Positions 34,608 to 44,292 of a stretch of 64,000 nt of DNA are shown piece after piece. Source of the DNA: Desulfosoma sp. (lineage in GTDB: Bacteria; Desulfobacterota; Syntrophobacteria; Syntrophobacterales; DSM-9756); the NCBI GenBank assembly GCA_037481875.1, contig JBBFKY010000011.1, positions 56,990 through 120,989 on the forward strand, written 5' to 3'. Both the position numbers and the translations under genes were made by a program. Numbering within the stretch: position 1 is the first letter of the stretch; the number at the start of each line of letters is the position of its first letter. The notes below the pieces were generated by a model. The model saw nothing but the letters and a program-made list of their open reading frames with translations, had not been told where the DNA came from and did no database searches.

Positions 34608-37600
34608 TGCAAAGGGCACGTGTGCAATCCGAGGCGCTCTTGAAGAACCTCATGGTGACCAATGTGCCGGTGAGGGTGGATCCCGGGCACGAAGTGCTGG
34701 TGGAGGCGGTTCAAGGCTACGCCGGTAAGGAAAAACAAGCCCGGGAGCTCCTAGTGGAGTATCATCATCGGTACCGCAACTGGGCTTACGTGCTCCAGGA
34801 AACCTGGCGGTACGCCACAGGAAACCTTCGTCTGTACCGAGAATTTTCAGAAAGCGCCGCCGTGGTGACTCTCCTGTGTCGCATCTTTCTGCATGCCCTC
34901 TCCGATTCCGAAAACCCCAAAACGCAATCTGCCGCCGCCGATTATCTTCTGGCCCTGTGGTTGAAGGTGCTCGAGGAATCCCCTGAACTGTGCCGGGAAG
35001 ATGCTTCCATGCCTCCGTTTGACGGAGACCGTGATCCTCTGCCGTCGGGAAGGGCTCACGGCGGCATTCTTCGATGGTGTTTGGCAAGACTCCAGGCCAT
35101 GGAGCCATCCGGCTTTCAATGGGTGGTACGGAGTTTTCATCAGCCCAAGAAAGTCCTTCGCCGATGTCTGAGCCTCTGGTCTTTTTCGGCTTCCTTCGTG
35201 GAAGGTCGGAGACTTTTGGATCGATTGCTTACGGAAACACACACTTTTTGGGCGCAACGGGAGGACCCTTTCGCCTGGCTTTCGCGCCAGTTGCAAGATG
35301 AGGTGGACGTGACGGCGTGGCGTCCTTTGTTCTCGCCCCTGCTTCACGCGGACCATGAAAGGGCTCTGCAGCATATTCAGAGCCTTCGGGCCGAAAAGGA
35401 TCCACGACGTGCCGTGGAGCAGTTGTGCGAGCTTGCGGATTTTCGAGACATTGTTCGAGCTTATCAGCAATTGGCGGACAAGGTGGGTCGATATGTGCCC
35501 GTGGAAATATCGGGGCATGTGAGTATGCTCTTGCGGTTGCGGATCATGGAAACCAAGGGGTTGGAGCCTATTCACGAAGAGACGTTGCGGGCCATGAATA
35601 TGGACGTGGGCCGATGGATTCGTGAGGAGTCCCAGGAAATCCTCCGGCCTCGTCTTACTCGGTTCCTTCAGGTGCTTCGAGGATGCTTGAACAATTACCC
35701 GGAAGCGGCGTTACACTGTGTCCGCACCGTTGGTCTGGAAATTCTGGGCACGGATGATAAGGAACTTATCGAATTTTTCCTTCGTCATGTGATCTGGCTC
35801 GGGTTTCAGACCCCCAAACTCAAGGGGGTTTCCCAGTACTGGCAGGTTCAGGTGAATCCGGCACACCTGACCAATATTCGTGTTTGGCTGGATCTCATTC
35901 GCAAAAACCCTCGGCGCACTCGAAGCTTGCTTTCCGCTCTCATCGTGAACCTTTTTCTAGCAGGCATTTATGTGCGCGACACGGATCTGTTTCAAAAGGA
36001 CGTCAGCCTTCTGTTGCATGCTCCTATTGCCCCGGTGTTCAATCTGATCAAGCAGTTGACCAAGCTCTTTCCCGTTTATTTCAATGAAGTGGGCGCGGAA
36101 GGGCTGCTTCGGGCTGTGTCCACGGATGTGGACGAAATCACACAGCGCGCAGACCCACTCATTCATTTTCTGCGCAAACAAAGCCATGTGGAAAGCAATA
36201 ACCTCATCGTCCTTTTTATTGAAGCCATCTTTCACTTTTGGCAGACGCTCGATAAGGAACCACTGAAAAGATTCACACCTCCTGAAGTCTATCGAGACGT
36301 GAGCGGAACAGGGCCCTTTGTGGATGACATGCATCGAATCTTTACAGGGCTTCTTTCCGGCGATGACGGCGTGCATCGTGTGAAGGATCTGCTGGATCTT
36401 TCCGAAGAAGTGGTTCGGTCGAAAATAGAGAAGATTCCCGGAGCGTCCGGTCGGGAAAAGCAGCGCGCTTTTCTCATGATTCGCTTCTACCAGTTGCTTC
36501 ACGAAAAGTATGCCCTGAGCTTCAAAGACATTCAGGTGCATTTACGCCGAGCCGCTCAGTTGGGATTACCGGATCCTCGGCCTTTGGAGCAGGCCCTTCA
36601 AGGTGAGGAGACCATCACCAAGCTGGAAGCCATTTTGGATTACTTGGAAAAGCTCAAGGACATTCTGCTCACCGAACAGGAAATGACCTTCGTGGAGAAT
36701 ATCTACCTCAAGAGACATATCGCTGTGGATATTCCTTCGATGTACGGTTCCTACAGTGAACGCAAGTTCGATGCTCTTGGACTTATGTTTCGCCTGGAAA
36801 ATCTGGCCAATGTGCTTTTTGAAGAAATCATTTTGTCGTTCAATCTAAGTTTCATCACGCGTGCCACATTCTTTCGCATCGGTCGTGTTCTCCCCCTCTT
36901 TATTCGAGCCCTGGCCTTGGATGGCATCACATCCCGGCGACTGGATCGTCAGGAAGAGTTGTTCCAGAGGGCGTTGCAGATTCGAAGATTTTCCCATTCC
37001 CAGTACATGGACATTTTCCGTGGATTTTCCGAAGCCATCAAGCAGCTTATCCAGAGCTTTTACAACGCGGTTCATGAAGACAATCTACGGGTAGTGATTC
37101 GGCAACTGAGCCAATCGGGAGACCTTTTGCCTAGGTACCAACGTCAGGACATGGGGGAAAAGGCGGAAGAACGTGTGCATCGCATCTCGGAGACCTTTTT
37201 ACGCGATCTTGTGGCGCGCACCTTTGGTTTGCAATACTTTGACCATTTTATCAGCAGTATCCTCACCACGCTGGCGACGCAAAGGGAGGAACTATCCACG
37301 GAAAAACTTGATCTACTGCTCAGCTACGATCCCGAAAAGACAATATCACGCATTTATGCACCCGATGATGCCACCTACGATTTAATTCATTTGGGAAACA
37401 AGGGATACAATCTCACTCAACTGCATTCCCTGGGGATTCGTGTGCCGCCTGGATTCATCATCACCACAGAATATTTCCGTTGCCAGGATGTCATTGAAAG
37501 TCTTCAGCAGTCCAAGGAAGACTTCAAAGCTCGAGTCATGGCGCACATTGCGGATTTGGAGCAGCGATCCGGAAGACGATTCGGCGATCCTCAAAATCCC

Positions 37601-38878
37601 TTGTTGTTGTCGGTGCGTAGCGGTTCAGCGGTTTCCATGCCGGGAATGATGAACACGTTCCTCAATGTGGGTATCAATGAGCAGATTGTGGAAGGTCTCA
37701 TTCGGCAAACGGGGCAGCCATGGTTCGCCTGGGACAACTACCGCCGATTTGTCCAGTCCTGGGGCATGTCTTTTGGGCTGGATCGCGATCATTTCGATGC
37801 CATCATGAAGTTTTACAAAAAGAAGTACGGGCGTGAGTTCAAGAGGGAGTTCAGCCCGCAGGAGATGCGGGAGGTGGCTTTGGCTTATCGGAAATACACG
37901 CAGGATTCCAGAATTGAGATAACGGATGACCCGGTCGAGCAGCTCTTTACGGCGATTCGACAAGTCATGGAATCCTGGTTTTTTCCCAAGGCCATCACCT
38001 ATCGAAAGATTATGGGGTTGTCAGAGAACTGGGGCACGGCCGTGACCATTCAAACCATGGTCTATGGCAATTTGGACCTCCAATCGGGATCCGGCGTGAT
38101 GTTCACCCACAACCCTTGGACCTCGGATGAGGAAATCGACCCAAGAGGGGATTTCACCCTTGGGAACCAAGGAGAAGACGTGGTGGGGGGGTTGGTGGAA
38201 ACTTTGCCTCTGTCTGAAAAGCAACGTTTGGCGGCAGGCGAGCGCAAGCAACACTCCCTGGAATCCTTGTTCCCTCGAGTTTTTGAGCGTCTAACGGAAA
38301 TCGCCAAGGAACTCATCTACCGCCAGAAATGGGGACCTCAGGAAATCGAATTCACGTTTCAAGGTTCCGACGGCGACGGGCTCTACATTCTTCAGTCTCG
38401 GAACATGGCACCGCGTACCAGCCGCCGCTATGCATGTTTCAAGGTGACAAACGAGTTGGAAAAAAGTTACCTTGGCCACGGCATCGGGGTGAGTGGAGGG
38501 GCACTGTGCGGTCGTGTGGCTTTTGAAGTCAATGAGATCGTGCGGCTGAAAAAAGATTATCCTGGAGAACCTATCATCTTGATCCGTTCGGACACGGTTC
38601 CCGATGACATTCATGAGATTTCCATTGCCGACGGCCTTTTGACCGGTAAAGGCGGAGCCACGTCCCATGCGGCTATCGTGGCCCATCGTTTGGGCAAGAC
38701 CTGTGTGGTAGGGTGTTCCAAAATGAGGGTCTGGGAACGGGACGGCCGATGCCTGATTGGAGGACGTTTTGTGAGAACCGGGGATGTGATCGGGATTGAC
38801 GGGCGTAGCGGAGCCATCTATGCGGGATTTCACGAAACCACACAGGCCGAAGAAAACGGCACCGCCTGCGCCGAGTGA
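34607..38878 (+). CDS. giant PEP/pyruvate-binding (PPDK-type) ATP-grasp and phosphohistidine-domain protein
   Basis: The protein is 1,423 residues. Residues 1-920 are mostly helical and match nothing I recognise. From about 929 (LGNKGYNLTQLHSLGIRVPPGF) to about 1290 there is a pyruvate-phosphate-dikinase ATP-grasp module, including LSVRSGSAVSMPGMMNTFLNVG near 1003 and GSGVMFTHNP. A swivelling phosphohistidine domain ends the protein, with GGATSHAAIVAHRLGK and His1354. The PEP/pyruvate TIM barrel that completes PPDK and PEP synthase is absent; the chain stops about 70 residues after the His. ATP-dependent phosphorylation of an unknown acceptor is the best guess. Start overlaps the rimI stop. 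Two GAPDH genes follow. Confidence 0.85.
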   Translation: MQRARVQSEALLKNLMVTNVPVRVDPGHEVLVEAVQGYAGKEKQARELLVEYHHRYRNWAYVLQETWRYATGNLRLYREFSESAAVVTLLCRIFLHALSDSENPKTQSAAADYLLALWLKVLEESPELCREDASMPPFDGDRDPLPSGRAHGGILRWCLARLQAMEPSGFQWVVRSFHQPKKVLRRCLSLWSFSASFVEGRRLLDRLLTETHTFWAQREDPFAWLSRQLQDEVDVTAWRPLFSPLLHADHERALQHIQSLRAEKDPRRAVEQLCELADFRDIVRAYQQLADKVGRYVPVEISGHVSMLLRLRIMETKGLEPIHEETLRAMNMDVGRWIREESQEILRPRLTRFLQVLRGCLNNYPEAALHCVRTVGLEILGTDDKELIEFFLRHVIWLGFQTPKLKGVSQYWQVQVNPAHLTNIRVWLDLIRKNPRRTRSLLSALIVNLFLAGIYVRDTDLFQKDVSLLLHAPIAPVFNLIKQLTKLFPVYFNEVGAEGLLRAVSTDVDEITQRADPLIHFLRKQSHVESNNLIVLFIEAIFHFWQTLDKEPLKRFTPPEVYRDVSGTGPFVDDMHRIFTGLLSGDDGVHRVKDLLDLSEEVVRSKIEKIPGASGREKQRAFLMIRFYQLLHEKYALSFKDIQVHLRRAAQLGLPDPRPLEQALQGEETITKLEAILDYLEKLKDILLTEQEMTFVENIYLKRHIAVDIPSMYGSYSERKFDALGLMFRLENLANVLFEEIILSFNLSFITRATFFRIGRVLPLFIRALALDGITSRRLDRQEELFQRALQIRRFSHSQYMDIFRGFSEAIKQLIQSFYNAVHEDNLRVVIRQLSQSGDLLPRYQRQDMGEKAEERVHRISETFLRDLVARTFGLQYFDHFISSILTTLATQREELSTEKLDLLLSYDPEKTISRIYAPDDATYDLIHLGNKGYNLTQLHSLGIRVPPGFIITTEYFRCQDVIESLQQSKEDFKARVMAHIADLEQRSGRRFGDPQNPLLLSVRSGSAVSMPGMMNTFLNVGINEQIVEGLIRQTGQPWFAWDNYRRFVQSWGMSFGLDRDHFDAIMKFYKKKYGREFKREFSPQEMREVALAYRKYTQDSRIEITDDPVEQLFTAIRQVMESWFFPKAITYRKIMGLSENWGTAVTIQTMVYGNLDLQSGSGVMFTHNPWTSDEEIDPRGDFTLGNQGEDVVGGLVETLPLSEKQRLAAGERKQHSLESLFPRVFERLTEIAKELIYRQKWGPQEIEFTFQGSDGDGLYILQSRNMAPRTSRRYACFKVTNELEKSYLGHGIGVSGGALCGRVAFEVNEIVRLKKDYPGEPIILIRSDTVPDDIHEISIADGLLTGKGGATSHAAIVAHRLGKTCVVGCSKMRVWERDGRCLIGGRFVRTGDVIGIDGRSGAIYAGFHETTQAEENGTACAE

Positions 38879-38916
38879 TGGTGTGAAGGTTCGGGATTGA
38901 AGAGGGAGGAGGCTAT

Positions 38917-40242
38917 ATGGGCGAGCAAGAAAAAATGGTCCCTCAGAAGTTGGGTATCAATGGATTGGGTCGCATTGCCAAGCTGACCATCTGGCATCAC
39001 GTAGAAAGACAGTATTTTTCCGAACTGGTGGTCAATATCGGTCGAGAAGTGGGGCGAAGCCTTGAAGATATCGCCATGTTTATTGAAAAGGACTCCACTT
39101 ATGGAAGGCTGCATCATTTCTTGTATGGCTGCCGAGCTTCGCGCGTCATCGAGGAAATCAATGACCAAGAAGGATCCATGCGCATCAATGGCGTAAAGAC
39201 CACTTTTTTGAGAAAGCACAGGAATCCGGCCGATATCGGCTGGAAGGAACATGGCGTGGAAATTGTCGTGGACGCCACGGGAGCTTTTCTGGATCCCACA
39301 GTGCCGGCGGAGGATCCTAAGGGGTCGGTAAGAGGTCATCTGGTGGCGGGAGCCCGCAAGGTGATTGTTTCGGCACCGTTTAAAATCAAGGACAAATCCA
39401 AAGAGATGCCGCCCGATGCGGTCACGACGGTCATGGGCATCAACGATGCGGACTTTGATCCCAAGCGCCATGTGATCGTCTCCCATGCTTCGTGCACCAC
39501 CACATGCCTGGCCTACATGGTCAAGCCCCTTCTGGACTATTTCGGTCCCATGCGCATCCTTTCGGCATCCATGGCCACGGTGCATGCGGCAACCCCTTCC
39601 CAACAGGTGCTGGATCGAGCTCCCAAGGCCAAGGCAGACGACCTGAGAAAGACTCGGTCCGTGTTCAACAACATTATTCTCACCACGACCGGTGCAGCCA
39701 AAGCTTTGGGACTGGTTATTCCGGAAATGAAGGAAATCGGGTTCATCGCCGAATCCGTGCGTGTGCCGGTGACGACAGGATCCTTGATCATTTTGGTGGT
39801 CCTTATTCAAGACGAAAGCATGAAAAATCCCATTAACCGAAACCTTATCAATGACATTTACCGAAAGGCTCAGAGCCACTTTCCCGACGGTTACCTCTTG
39901 TATACGGACGAACAAAACGTTTCTTCGGACATTATCGGTTTGCCTAGAGCGGCCGCCGTCATTGAGGGCCACGAAACACACACCCGCACGGCCGCCGTGC
40001 GCTTCGACCTCAACCACGTGCTCAACGTGTGTGCCGCTTTGTCTTCAGAACAGGGATCGGCTTTTGATGTGGAGCAAGTACTTAAAAAAGCCGATAAAAC
40101 CCTCAATGCTGAACAGCAAGCCAGAATCATTCAGATTCCTGTGACGCAAGCGGTCATTTACGGATGGTATGATAACGAATTGGGAAGCTACACCAATATG
40201 TTGGGGGATCGTACGGTCGGTATTGCCAAGATGCTGCGCTGA
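38917..40242 (+). CDS. glyceraldehyde-3-phosphate dehydrogenase-like protein, long divergent form
   Basis: This 441-residue protein is about 100 residues longer than classical GAPDH. Near the start is the Rossmann motif GINGLGRIAKLTIW. It keeps catalytic Cys193 in SHASCTTTCLAYMVKPLL and the active-site His in ATVHAATPSQQVLDRAP, then LTTTGAAKALGLVIPEMK, DGYLLYTDE-type substrate strands and the final WYDNELGSYTNML. Extra length lies in the N-terminal third and near the end. It is followed 25 bases later by a standard GAPDH. It may have another coenzyme or direction preference; that is inference. Confidence 0.85.
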   Translation: MGEQEKMVPQKLGINGLGRIAKLTIWHHVERQYFSELVVNIGREVGRSLEDIAMFIEKDSTYGRLHHFLYGCRASRVIEEINDQEGSMRINGVKTTFLRKHRNPADIGWKEHGVEIVVDATGAFLDPTVPAEDPKGSVRGHLVAGARKVIVSAPFKIKDKSKEMPPDAVTTVMGINDADFDPKRHVIVSHASCTTTCLAYMVKPLLDYFGPMRILSASMATVHAATPSQQVLDRAPKAKADDLRKTRSVFNNIILTTTGAAKALGLVIPEMKEIGFIAESVRVPVTTGSLIILVVLIQDESMKNPINRNLINDIYRKAQSHFPDGYLLYTDEQNVSSDIIGLPRAAAVIEGHETHTRTAAVRFDLNHVLNVCAALSSEQGSAFDVEQVLKKADKTLNAEQQARIIQIPVTQAVIYGWYDNELGSYTNMLGDRTVGIAKMLR

Positions 40243-40267
40243 TACCTTAGGAAAAAGGAGAAATGAG

Positions 40268-41275
40268 ATGGCTGTCAGGGTTGCTATCAACGGATTTGGT
40301 CGCATCGGTCGCATGGTTTTTCGCGCTATTGTGGAACGCGGCAATCCACTGGAAGTAGCGGCTTTGAACGATTTGGGAAGCCCTGCCGAATTAGCTCATC
40401 TGCTGCGTTACGATTCCGTTCACGGCACATGGCATCGAGACATTTCCTCAGACGATGAAAACATTTATGTGGACGGCAAGGCCTACAAATGCCTCAAGGT
40501 GGGGGACCCCAGCCAAGCCCCATGGCGAGACTTGGGCGTGGACATTGTGTTGGAAACCAGCGGTCGTTTTCGGGACAAGGCCGCTTGTCTGAAGCACATG
40601 GATTCAGGGGCCCGTAAAGTCATCCTGGGGGCTCCCGGCAAGGGCATGGATGCCACCTTTGTCATGGGAGTCAACCATGACCAGTATGATCCCATGAAGC
40701 ATCACATCGTCTCCAATGCTTCCTGTACCACCAATTGTCTGGCGCCTATCATTCGCGTGCTGCACGACCGGTTCGGCGTCGAACACGGTCTCATGACCAC
40801 CATCCATTCTTACACCATGGATCAAAGGCTTTTGGACGCGCTCCACAAGGATCTGCGAAGGGCTCGAGCCGCAGCTCTTTCGATGGTGCCCACCACGACG
40901 GGAGCGGCCACAGCGGTGGCGGAAGTCATCCCGGAACTCAAAGGAAAATTGGACGGCATGGCCATTCGCGTTCCCACGCCCAATGTGTCCATTGTGGATG
41001 TGGTGTGTCGCGTGGAAACGGACACCACGGTGGAAGCCGTCAACCAAGCTCTAAAGGAAGCCGCCGAAGGGCACATGAAGGGCATACTGCGTTACGTGGA
41101 AGAAGAATTGGTCTCGGTGGATTTCAACCATACCACCTACTCGTCGTGCGTGGACGCGCCTCTTACCAAGGTTATCGATAAGCGGATGGTCAAGGTGCTC
41201 AGCTGGTATGACAACGAATATGGGTATTCCAACCGTCTGGTGGACCTGGCTCTGCACATGGGCAAGGACCTGTAA
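40268..41275 (+). CDS. gap: glyceraldehyde-3-phosphate dehydrogenase
   Basis: This 335-residue classical GAPDH has NAD-binding AINGFGRIGRMVFRAI, catalytic Cys153 in SNASCTTNCLAP, His in TTIHSYTMDQRLLD and the C-terminal SWYDNEYGYSNRLVDL. It interconverts glyceraldehyde 3-phosphate and 1,3-bisphosphoglycerate. AAGGAG precedes the ATG. It lies between the divergent paralogue and pgk-tpiA, forming a lower-glycolysis/gluconeogenesis cluster. The open frame upstream to 40169 is inside the previous gene. Confidence 0.96.
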   Translation: MAVRVAINGFGRIGRMVFRAIVERGNPLEVAALNDLGSPAELAHLLRYDSVHGTWHRDISSDDENIYVDGKAYKCLKVGDPSQAPWRDLGVDIVLETSGRFRDKAACLKHMDSGARKVILGAPGKGMDATFVMGVNHDQYDPMKHHIVSNASCTTNCLAPIIRVLHDRFGVEHGLMTTIHSYTMDQRLLDALHKDLRRARAAALSMVPTTTGAATAVAEVIPELKGKLDGMAIRVPTPNVSIVDVVCRVETDTTVEAVNQALKEAAEGHMKGILRYVEEELVSVDFNHTTYSSCVDAPLTKVIDKRMVKVLSWYDNEYGYSNRLVDLALHMGKDL

Positions 41276-41350
41276 AACGAGGGGAATCAAAGGGCGGTTT
41301 CGCTCGATGAAGTTTTTCGAGTGGGTCGAAAAACGCGGGAGGGGCGAACC

Positions 41351-42547
41351 ATGAAAACATTGGATCACGTGGACGTTTCGGGAAAGCGTGTGTTTATCCG
41401 CGTGGATTTTAATGTGCCTTTGGACAAAAAGGACGGCCGAGTTGCCGATGATGCTCGAATCCACGCTATTTTGCCCACCCTGAAAAAAGTGATGGATGCC
41501 GGGGGTAAGGCCGTTTTGGCGTCCCATTTGGGCAGACCCAAGGGTAAAGTGGTGCCGGAGATGAGCTTAGCACCTGTGGCAAGGCATCTTTCGGGCATAT
41601 TGGGCCGAGAAGTTTCTTTGGCTCCCGATTGTGTGGGGCCCGAGGTCCAGGCCATGGTGCGAGATGTGCCTTTTGGAGGAGTTCTCCTTCTTGAAAACCT
41701 AAGGTTCCACCCCGAAGAAGAAAAAAACGATCCGAACTTTTCCAAGGAACTTGCGTCTCTTGCCGATGTGTACGTCAATGACGCTTTTGCCGTCTCTCAT
41801 CGCGCCCATGCTTCCGTGCATGGCATTACCGAATACGTGGCGGTGTGCGCGGCGGGCTATCAGCTGGCCAAGGAAGTGGAATATTTCAAGAAGTCCGTAG
41901 AAACGCCTGAGCGTCCTCTGGCTGTGGTGATAGGGGGCGCCAAGGTTTCCACCAAGATCGGAGTGCTGGAAAACCTTATTCCCAAAGTGGATCTTCTCGT
42001 GATCGGTGGGGCCATGGCCAACACCTTTCTCAAGGCGCAGGGCTACGGCGTGGGAAAATCCATGGTGGAAGAGGAATATGTCGACAAAGCGACGGAACTC
42101 TTGCAACTGGCCAAAGATCGCGGTGTTCGTGTGCTTCTGCCTATGGATGTGGTGGTCGCTCCAGCTTTGGAATCGGGAGCCCAGGCTCAAACCGTGAATT
42201 TAAATGCCGTCCCTGAAGACGCCGCCATCTATGATGTGGGGGAACGCACTCTCGAGACTGTCAAGGAAGCTCTGAAAACATGTGCGACCATCGTTTGGAA
42301 CGGTCCTCTCGGTGCTTTTGAAACTCCGCCTTTTGAAAGGGGAACCTTTGCTCTCGCGGAATTCTTGGGGTCGACCAAGGCCCTGACGGTGATCGGTGGA
42401 GGGGATTCCGCCAGCGCGGTCAAACAGGCTGGTGTGGCTCAGAAAGTCAGTTATGTTTCCACAGGAGGCGGCGCCTTTTTAGAAATGATGGAAGGAAAGA
42501 TCCTGCCTGGTATCGAAGCCTTGGAAGCTTGCATGGGTAAGGAGTAG
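41351..42547 (+). CDS. pgk: phosphoglycerate kinase
   Basis: This 398-residue kinase has the N-terminal substrate-binding block [33 protein letters not shown] and [19 protein letters not shown]. The C-terminal nucleotide domain includes [34 protein letters not shown] and GGGDSASAV. It transfers phosphate from 1,3-bisphosphoglycerate to ADP. The ATG at 41351 has GGGAGG upstream. It continues the gap-pgk-tpiA cluster; tpiA begins 2 bases after its end. Confidence 0.97.
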   Translation: MKTLDHVDVSGKRVFIRVDFNVPLDKKDGRVADDARIHAILPTLKKVMDAGGKAVLASHLGRPKGKVVPEMSLAPVARHLSGILGREVSLAPDCVGPEVQAMVRDVPFGGVLLLENLRFHPEEEKNDPNFSKELASLADVYVNDAFAVSHRAHASVHGITEYVAVCAAGYQLAKEVEYFKKSVETPERPLAVVIGGAKVSTKIGVLENLIPKVDLLVIGGAMANTFLKAQGYGVGKSMVEEEYVDKATELLQLAKDRGVRVLLPMDVVVAPALESGAQAQTVNLNAVPEDAAIYDVGERTLETVKEALKTCATIVWNGPLGAFETPPFERGTFALAEFLGSTKALTVIGGGDSASAVKQAGVAQKVSYVSTGGGAFLEMMEGKILPGIEALEACMGKE

Positions 42548-42549
42548 TC

Positions 42550-43332
42550 ATGGGTACGAATGCGCGCCTACCTCTTATGGCGGCCAACTGGAAAATGCAT
42601 TTGAGCGTGGCGGAAGCGGTCTCCTTTGTCGCCAAGCTTCATGAAGCCGTGGGAAGTCCCGAGGATCGCGAGGTGCTCATCGCTCCGCCGTTCACTCATC
42701 TTTGGCCGTTACGGGAAGCCATGAAAGCGGCCGGATTTTCTTTAGCCGCCCAAAACTGCCACTGGGAACCCAAGGGAGCTTTCACCGGCGAAGTGTCTCT
42801 GGGAATGATACTGGAAACGGGATGCCGCTACGTCATTGTGGGACATTCGGAAAGGAGGCACATTTTCGGAGAATCCGATGCCTGGATCGGTTTAAAAACC
42901 GCAGCGGCTCTAGCGCAAGGGGTGGTGCCCATATTGTGTATCGGTGAAAAGATCGAAGAGCGGGAAGCGGGATTAACGGTGGAGGTGCTGCGCCGTCAGT
43001 TGAGCACGGCTCTGGAAAAGGTCCATTTGCAGGCTTCGAGCCGGTTGGTCATAGCCTATGAACCGGTTTGGGCCATCGGCACAGGCAAGACGGCAACACC
43101 CGAACAGGCTCAGGAAGCCCATGCTTTTGTTCGACAATGGCTGGAAGAACGCTTTGACAAAGCGGTTGCAAACGGTATGCGAATATTGTATGGAGGCTCG
43201 GTCAAGCCGGACAATGTGGACCATCTCATGGCTCAGCCCGATATTGACGGGGCCTTGGTTGGAGGAGCGAGCCTGGAGGTGGGTTCCTTTGCCCGAATTG
43301 TTCAATTCACAAGGAGTGTGAGAAGCGGCTGA
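42550..43332 (+). CDS. tpiA: triosephosphate isomerase
   Basis: This 260-residue TIM barrel opens LPLMAANWKMH and has the catalytic His in YVIVGHSERRHIFGE and Glu in IAYEPVWAIGTGKTATPEQAQE. Phosphate is held by YGGSVKPDN and GALVGGASL. It interconverts dihydroxyacetone phosphate and glyceraldehyde 3-phosphate. The stop overlaps the secG start (TGATG), so SecG synthesis is coupled to it, a common tpiA-secG arrangement. Confidence 0.97.
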   Translation: MGTNARLPLMAANWKMHLSVAEAVSFVAKLHEAVGSPEDREVLIAPPFTHLWPLREAMKAAGFSLAAQNCHWEPKGAFTGEVSLGMILETGCRYVIVGHSERRHIFGESDAWIGLKTAAALAQGVVPILCIGEKIEEREAGLTVEVLRRQLSTALEKVHLQASSRLVIAYEPVWAIGTGKTATPEQAQEAHAFVRQWLEERFDKAVANGMRILYGGSVKPDNVDHLMAQPDIDGALVGGASLEVGSFARIVQFTRSVRSG

Positions 43333-43778
43333 TGCAAGCAATCCTGATCACGTTTCATATTTTGGCCTGTCTGGCCCTGATCTTCATCGTGCTGTTGCAG
43401 ACGGGCCGCGGGGCCGAAATCGGTGCCGTCTTTGGGGGAAGTTCCCAGACCCTGTTCGGCAGCACAGGTGGCACAACCTTTCTAGGTAAACTCACGACCT
43501 TGGCAGCGGTCGTTTTTATGATCACCTGTCTGGGCTTGACTTACATGTCCGGTCAGGTGCACACCAAATCCGTCATGGACAAGGCGCCTGTCAAGGAACA
43601 GCCGTTGTTGCCGGAAGCGAAGCCCGTGCAGCCTGCACCGGCCCCCATCACGGTGGAAACGAAACCGGTGACCCCGGAACAGGAAGCCGGGCAGCCGTCG
43701 CCAGGGCCGGTTCCCGAGGCTCCAGGGTCACAACAACCGGCGACCGAATCGGGGACGCAAGGAAAATCCGCTCAATAA
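43332..43778 (+). CDS. secG: preprotein translocase subunit SecG
   Basis: The product is 148 residues with two membrane helices (about 3-22 and 52-72). Between them is the conserved loop QTGRGAEIGAVFGGSSQTLFGSTGGTTFLGKLTT, typical of SecG. It stabilises the SecYE channel. After the second helix the protein carries about 70 residues rich in Pro, Glu and Thr, a low-complexity tail longer than in E. coli SecG (110 residues). It is the last gene of the glycolytic cluster, and a tRNA-Leu follows. Confidence 0.93.
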   Translation: MQAILITFHILACLALIFIVLLQTGRGAEIGAVFGGSSQTLFGSTGGTTFLGKLTTLAAVVFMITCLGLTYMSGQVHTKSVMDKAPVKEQPLLPEAKPVQPAPAPITVETKPVTPEQEAGQPSPGPVPEAPGSQQPATESGTQGKSAQ

Positions 43779-43782
43779 ACTC

Positions 43783-43810
43783 TTGCACCGGTATGAAATT
43801 CGGCTATAAT
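43783..43810 (+). promoter_or_regulatory. sigma-70 promoter of tRNA-Leu
   Basis: TTGCAC (43783-43788) and a perfect TATAAT (43805-43810) are spaced by 16 bases, ending 21 bases before the tRNA 5' end. This is a strong stable-RNA type promoter just after the secG stop. Confidence 0.8.
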
Positions 43811-43831
43811 GGATAGTTGCCATCTTGTAGT

Positions 43832-43917
43832 GCCGAAGTGGTGGAATTTGGTAGACACGCCATCTTGAGGGGGTGGTGGGGAGACCCGTGCCGGTTCGAG
43901 TCCGGCCTTCGGCACCA
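43832..43917 (+). tRNA. tRNA-Leu(GAG)
   Basis: These 86 bases fold as a class II tRNA. The acceptor is GCCGAAG with CTTCGGC and encoded ACCA end. The D arm lies around TGGTGGAATTTGGTAGACAC. The anticodon stem is CCATC/GGTGG with loop TTGAGGG (anticodon GAG). A long variable arm (TGGGGAGACCCGT) and T arm GCCGG-TTCGAGT-CCGGC complete it. The GAG anticodon reads CUC and CUU leucine codons. The CCA is encoded. Confidence 0.95.
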
Positions 43918-43928
43918 TGAAGCCGTTC

Positions 43929-43962
43929 AAGCCGCAATCCAGTCACGGGTTGCGGCTTTTTT
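43929..43962 (+). terminator. Rho-independent terminator after tRNA-Leu
   Basis: AAGCCGCAA (43929-43937) pairs perfectly with TTGCGGCTT (43950-43958) over a 12-base loop and runs into six T residues, 12 bases after the tRNA end. Confidence 0.9.
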
Positions 43963-44292
43963 GTCTGTCCTTTGATGAGCACGCTCGAAAATGGGCCGCT
44001 TCCGTGATTTGCATCCTATGGTCCGCACGCAAATCCCGTTGAAGCGGATCCAAAGGGCTTTCCAAAGATTTTTGGAGCCACTGGCTTGCTCTTCCTCCTT
44101 GCGAAAAAGAGTCGTGCCGGCGTCATGAGGCCGTCTCTTCAAGCCGTCGTTTCAAGGAGCCTTCAAAACACTTGGGGATGGCGGTTGATTCCAGGGTGCG
44201 ATTCCTTCTTGCTTGCCAAAAGAAATATCTGGACTATGCTTCTATCTTCAGCAAAAGCATCCTGTTAGCCATTTTTCACTGAATGGGTCCGT
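43963..44292. other. spacer between tRNA-Leu and the dehydratase-like operon
   Basis: These 330 bases contain only short open frames that look like chance. No hairpin with a T run and no clear promoter hexamer pair was found, although the downstream operon must have a start signal here. Confidence 0.4.

Noticed and set aside
43468-43490. TGGCAC start of a sigma-54 (-24/-12) promoter
   Set aside because: No TTGC at the required spacing follows; the same holds for the TGGCAC sites near 25634 and 44987.
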